DNA of 64,000 nucleotides from Actinoplanes palleronii (GTDB taxonomy: Bacteria; Actinomycetota; Actinomycetes; Mycobacteriales; Micromonosporaceae): the NCBI RefSeq assembly GCF_016862315.1, contig NZ_BOMS01000024.1, forward strand, positions 1-64,000, in the 5' to 3' direction. Numbering within the stretch: the first letter of the stretch is position 1; each line of letters begins with the position of its first letter. Below the pieces are notes generated by a model that was not told the origin of the DNA, searched no databases, and worked only from the letters and a program-made list of their open reading frames with translations. Shown here piece by piece: positions 62,703-64,000 of the stretch. Position numbers and translations under genes: made by a program.

Positions 62703-64000
62703 TCATGCCGGGAACAGGGCCCGGTTTGCTCCAGTGTCCGACAAACGGACTACTTGGAAGCCTGCCTCGCCCAATATATCCGGAATGTCCTGAATTGCTC
62801 GTCTACAGCGTTCTTGACCTCGGGGTGGCAGATCGTCCCATTCGGTGAGATAGGGCAACCAGCGCCGGGCCGGCGGCGAGCCGCTCGCCCGGGCGTCCGC
62901 GAGGGTCGCCTCGACCCACCGCCGGGACTCCCGTTTCGCCAGCTCCTCGACCTCGTGGCCGGTGAACTGGAAGTCGTCCGCGCCGCCGTCCCGGGGCACG
63001 ATCGCGCAGTTCGCCCAGTGCAGCTTGGGGCCGATGTCCGCGGCCTGCAGGCGGTTGGCGCGGCGCAGCGACTCGTCCAGGTCGGACCAGACGGCCAGGG
63101 CCGGCTGCGAGCCCAGCCGGGCGCCGCGGGACAGCCGGGCCGCCACGTACCGCTCGTGGATCAGGCGGGCCAGGCGCTCGGCGAGGTCCTCGGCGATCAG
63201 CGTGGGGTCACAGCCGGCGGCCGCCGGGGAGAACAGTTTCAGCCGGCCGTTCAGCGGGTCGAGCAGCGGCGGCGGGTGCTTCGGGCTGAACGCGTCGGCC
63301 AGCTCGGCCAGCCCGTCGACGGCCACCACCACGTCACCGGTGACCCGGTGCCAGAGACGGTACTCGGTGAGGGCGAGCTGCAGGCCGTACTTCTCGTCGG
63401 TGAAGAAGACGAACGCGCGGTCGTACCGGAGGGATCCGTCGTCGTCGGCGAGCAGCTCGGCGACCGTGGTCTCGCACGGGACGATCCGGCAGGCGTCCCG
63501 GAGGATGGCGTTGCGGCGGGCGGCCCGCTCCAGCACCCGGGTCGCGTCCGGTGCGACGAAGTCCACCTCGACCCGGCGGTCCGGCTCGTCCCGGCGCAGC
63601 CGCCAGTGCCGGGCCAGCTCGATCAGCAGCGCCCGGCTCAGCGGCGAGTCGCCGGCGATCAGCACCCGAGGCACCGCGCCGTCCGGGCGCACCGGCAGCG
63701 GCTGCTGGGCCAGCAGCACCTGCACGGCCAGCTGGTCGATCTGGAAGAAGTCCAGCCGCTGCGCGACCGCGTCGGGCACCCCGAGCCGGCGGGCCTGCAG
63801 GGTGAGCGCCCAGTCCGGTTCGTGGATCTGCGCGTAGATGGCCAGGTCGCGGCGGCCCTGCCCGGCCAGGCGGGCGGCGCTGGCGGCGATCGCCAGGTTG
63901 ATCGCGCTCGACTCGGTGCAGGCGTAGATCACCGCGGCCTGCCCGGCGCCGGCACCGCGCAGCACGTCCGGCTCCCGGGCGTCGCCCTGCACGCCGAGCA
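62703..64000 (-). CDS. Rossmann (TrkA-N-like) and RyR-domain protein, 5' end beyond the window
   Basis: At least 432 residues; the frame is open to the window edge, so the start is missing. The visible N-terminal part is a tandem of Rossmann-like NAD-binding units (GQAAVIYACTESSAINLAIA and VPRVLIAGDSPLSRALLIEL), resembling RCK/TrkA-N modules. Near the C-terminus (about 80-165 residues from the end) an RyR domain is recognisable: LIHERYVAARLS, WSDLDESLRRANRLQAADIG. RyR domains occur in bacterial nucleotide-signalling and K+-channel-linked proteins. The membrane channel part, if any, lies outside the window. Confidence 0.75.
   Translation of the reverse strand, partial: LGVQGDAREPDVLRGAGAGQAAVIYACTESSAINLAIAASAARLAGQGRRDLAIYAQIHEPDWALTLQARRLGVPDAVAQRLDFFQIDQLAVQVLLAQQPLPVRPDGAVPRVLIAGDSPLSRALLIELARHWRLRRDEPDRRVEVDFVAPDATRVLERAARRNAILRDACRIVPCETTVAELLADDDGSLRYDRAFVFFTDEKYGLQLALTEYRLWHRVTGDVVVAVDGLAELADAFSPKHPPPLLDPLNGRLKLFSPAAAGCDPTLIAEDLAERLARLIHERYVAARLSRGARLGSQPALAVWSDLDESLRRANRLQAADIGPKLHWANCAIVPRDGGADDFQFTGHEVEELAKRESRRWVEATLADARASGSPPARRWLPYLTEWDDLPPRGQERCRRAIQDIPDILGEAGFQVVRLSDTGANRALFPA

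Overview
The window is about 64 kb of very GC-rich actinobacterial chromosome with frequent GTG starts, strong purine-rich ribosome binding sites and many 4-base start/stop overlaps (ATGA or GTGA). The gene set includes DUF3039, DUF3093, DUF3099, DUF3159, DUF3710, DUF4193 and DUF7455 proteins, two adjacent-type primary sigma factors, IdeR, an N-GNAT/acyl-CoA-ligase acetyltransferase with AcuC, a B12-dependent ribonucleotide reductase behind nrdR, and lexA-hflX-dapF-miaA. It fits a filamentous actinomycete, most likely Micromonosporaceae (Actinoplanes-like). The genus is inferred, not proven.

Layout. 1-0.8 kb is low-complexity non-coding DNA. 0.8-9.9 kb is a conserved block: 23S/tRNA uracil methyltransferase-like gene, APC permease, two TrkA-type RCK proteins, DUF3159, OB-fold protein, DUF3710, dut, DUF3093 and DUF4193. 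10.2-18.6 kb holds a LytR_C protein, an inositol-phosphatase-like gene, sigA, a DUF7455 protein, a soluble GGDEF protein, a DEAD/DEAH helicase, a TRIC-like channel and DUF3039. 18.7-22.5 kb holds pseudouridine catabolism genes, DUF3099, a HhH-GPD glycosylase and a toxin-antitoxin-like pair behind a perfect palindrome. 22.5-26.6 kb is a minus-strand chemosensory-like cluster without a histidine kinase domain: a soluble receptor with two signalling tips, CheW, an Hpt-CheW hybrid, a small unknown protein and a GAF protein. 26.8-37.3 kb holds dtd, a secreted phospholipase-D-like protein, SpoOM, sigB, the Pat/AcuC acetylation pair, ideR, a lipoprotein, and a DNA-binding protein with a hydrolase.

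37.3-39.6 kb has three tandem 61-bp hairpin repeats, a frameshifted MFS transporter and a nucleotidyltransferase-like gene. From 39.65 to 48.10 kb lies a mobile element: three large recombinase-type proteins plus a DUF6262 protein in one overlapping operon, followed by three cargo genes of unknown role. Imperfect inverted repeats bound it. It sits 4 bases beyond the nrdJ stop codon and appears to separate nrdJ from a terminator now at 39.6 kb.

48.1-64 kb holds nrdJ-nrdR with a pair of NrdR-box-like sites, a tiny membrane ORF at the place of the SOS gene chiZ, lexA with two SOS-box-like sites, a membrane-anchored propeller-like protein with a Pro/Gln/Gly tail, hflX, an ACT-domain malic enzyme, a glycerophosphodiesterase, dapF, miaA and a DUF349 protein. 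At the right edge is a SLOG-like protein paired with a Rossmann/RyR-domain protein that runs off the window. No tRNA, rRNA or CRISPR array was recognised.

The most notable observations are a 204-bp stretch of complete nucleotide identity between sigA and sigB, the recombinase element and its unknown cargo, the kinase-less chemosensory cluster and the SLOG/RyR pair.
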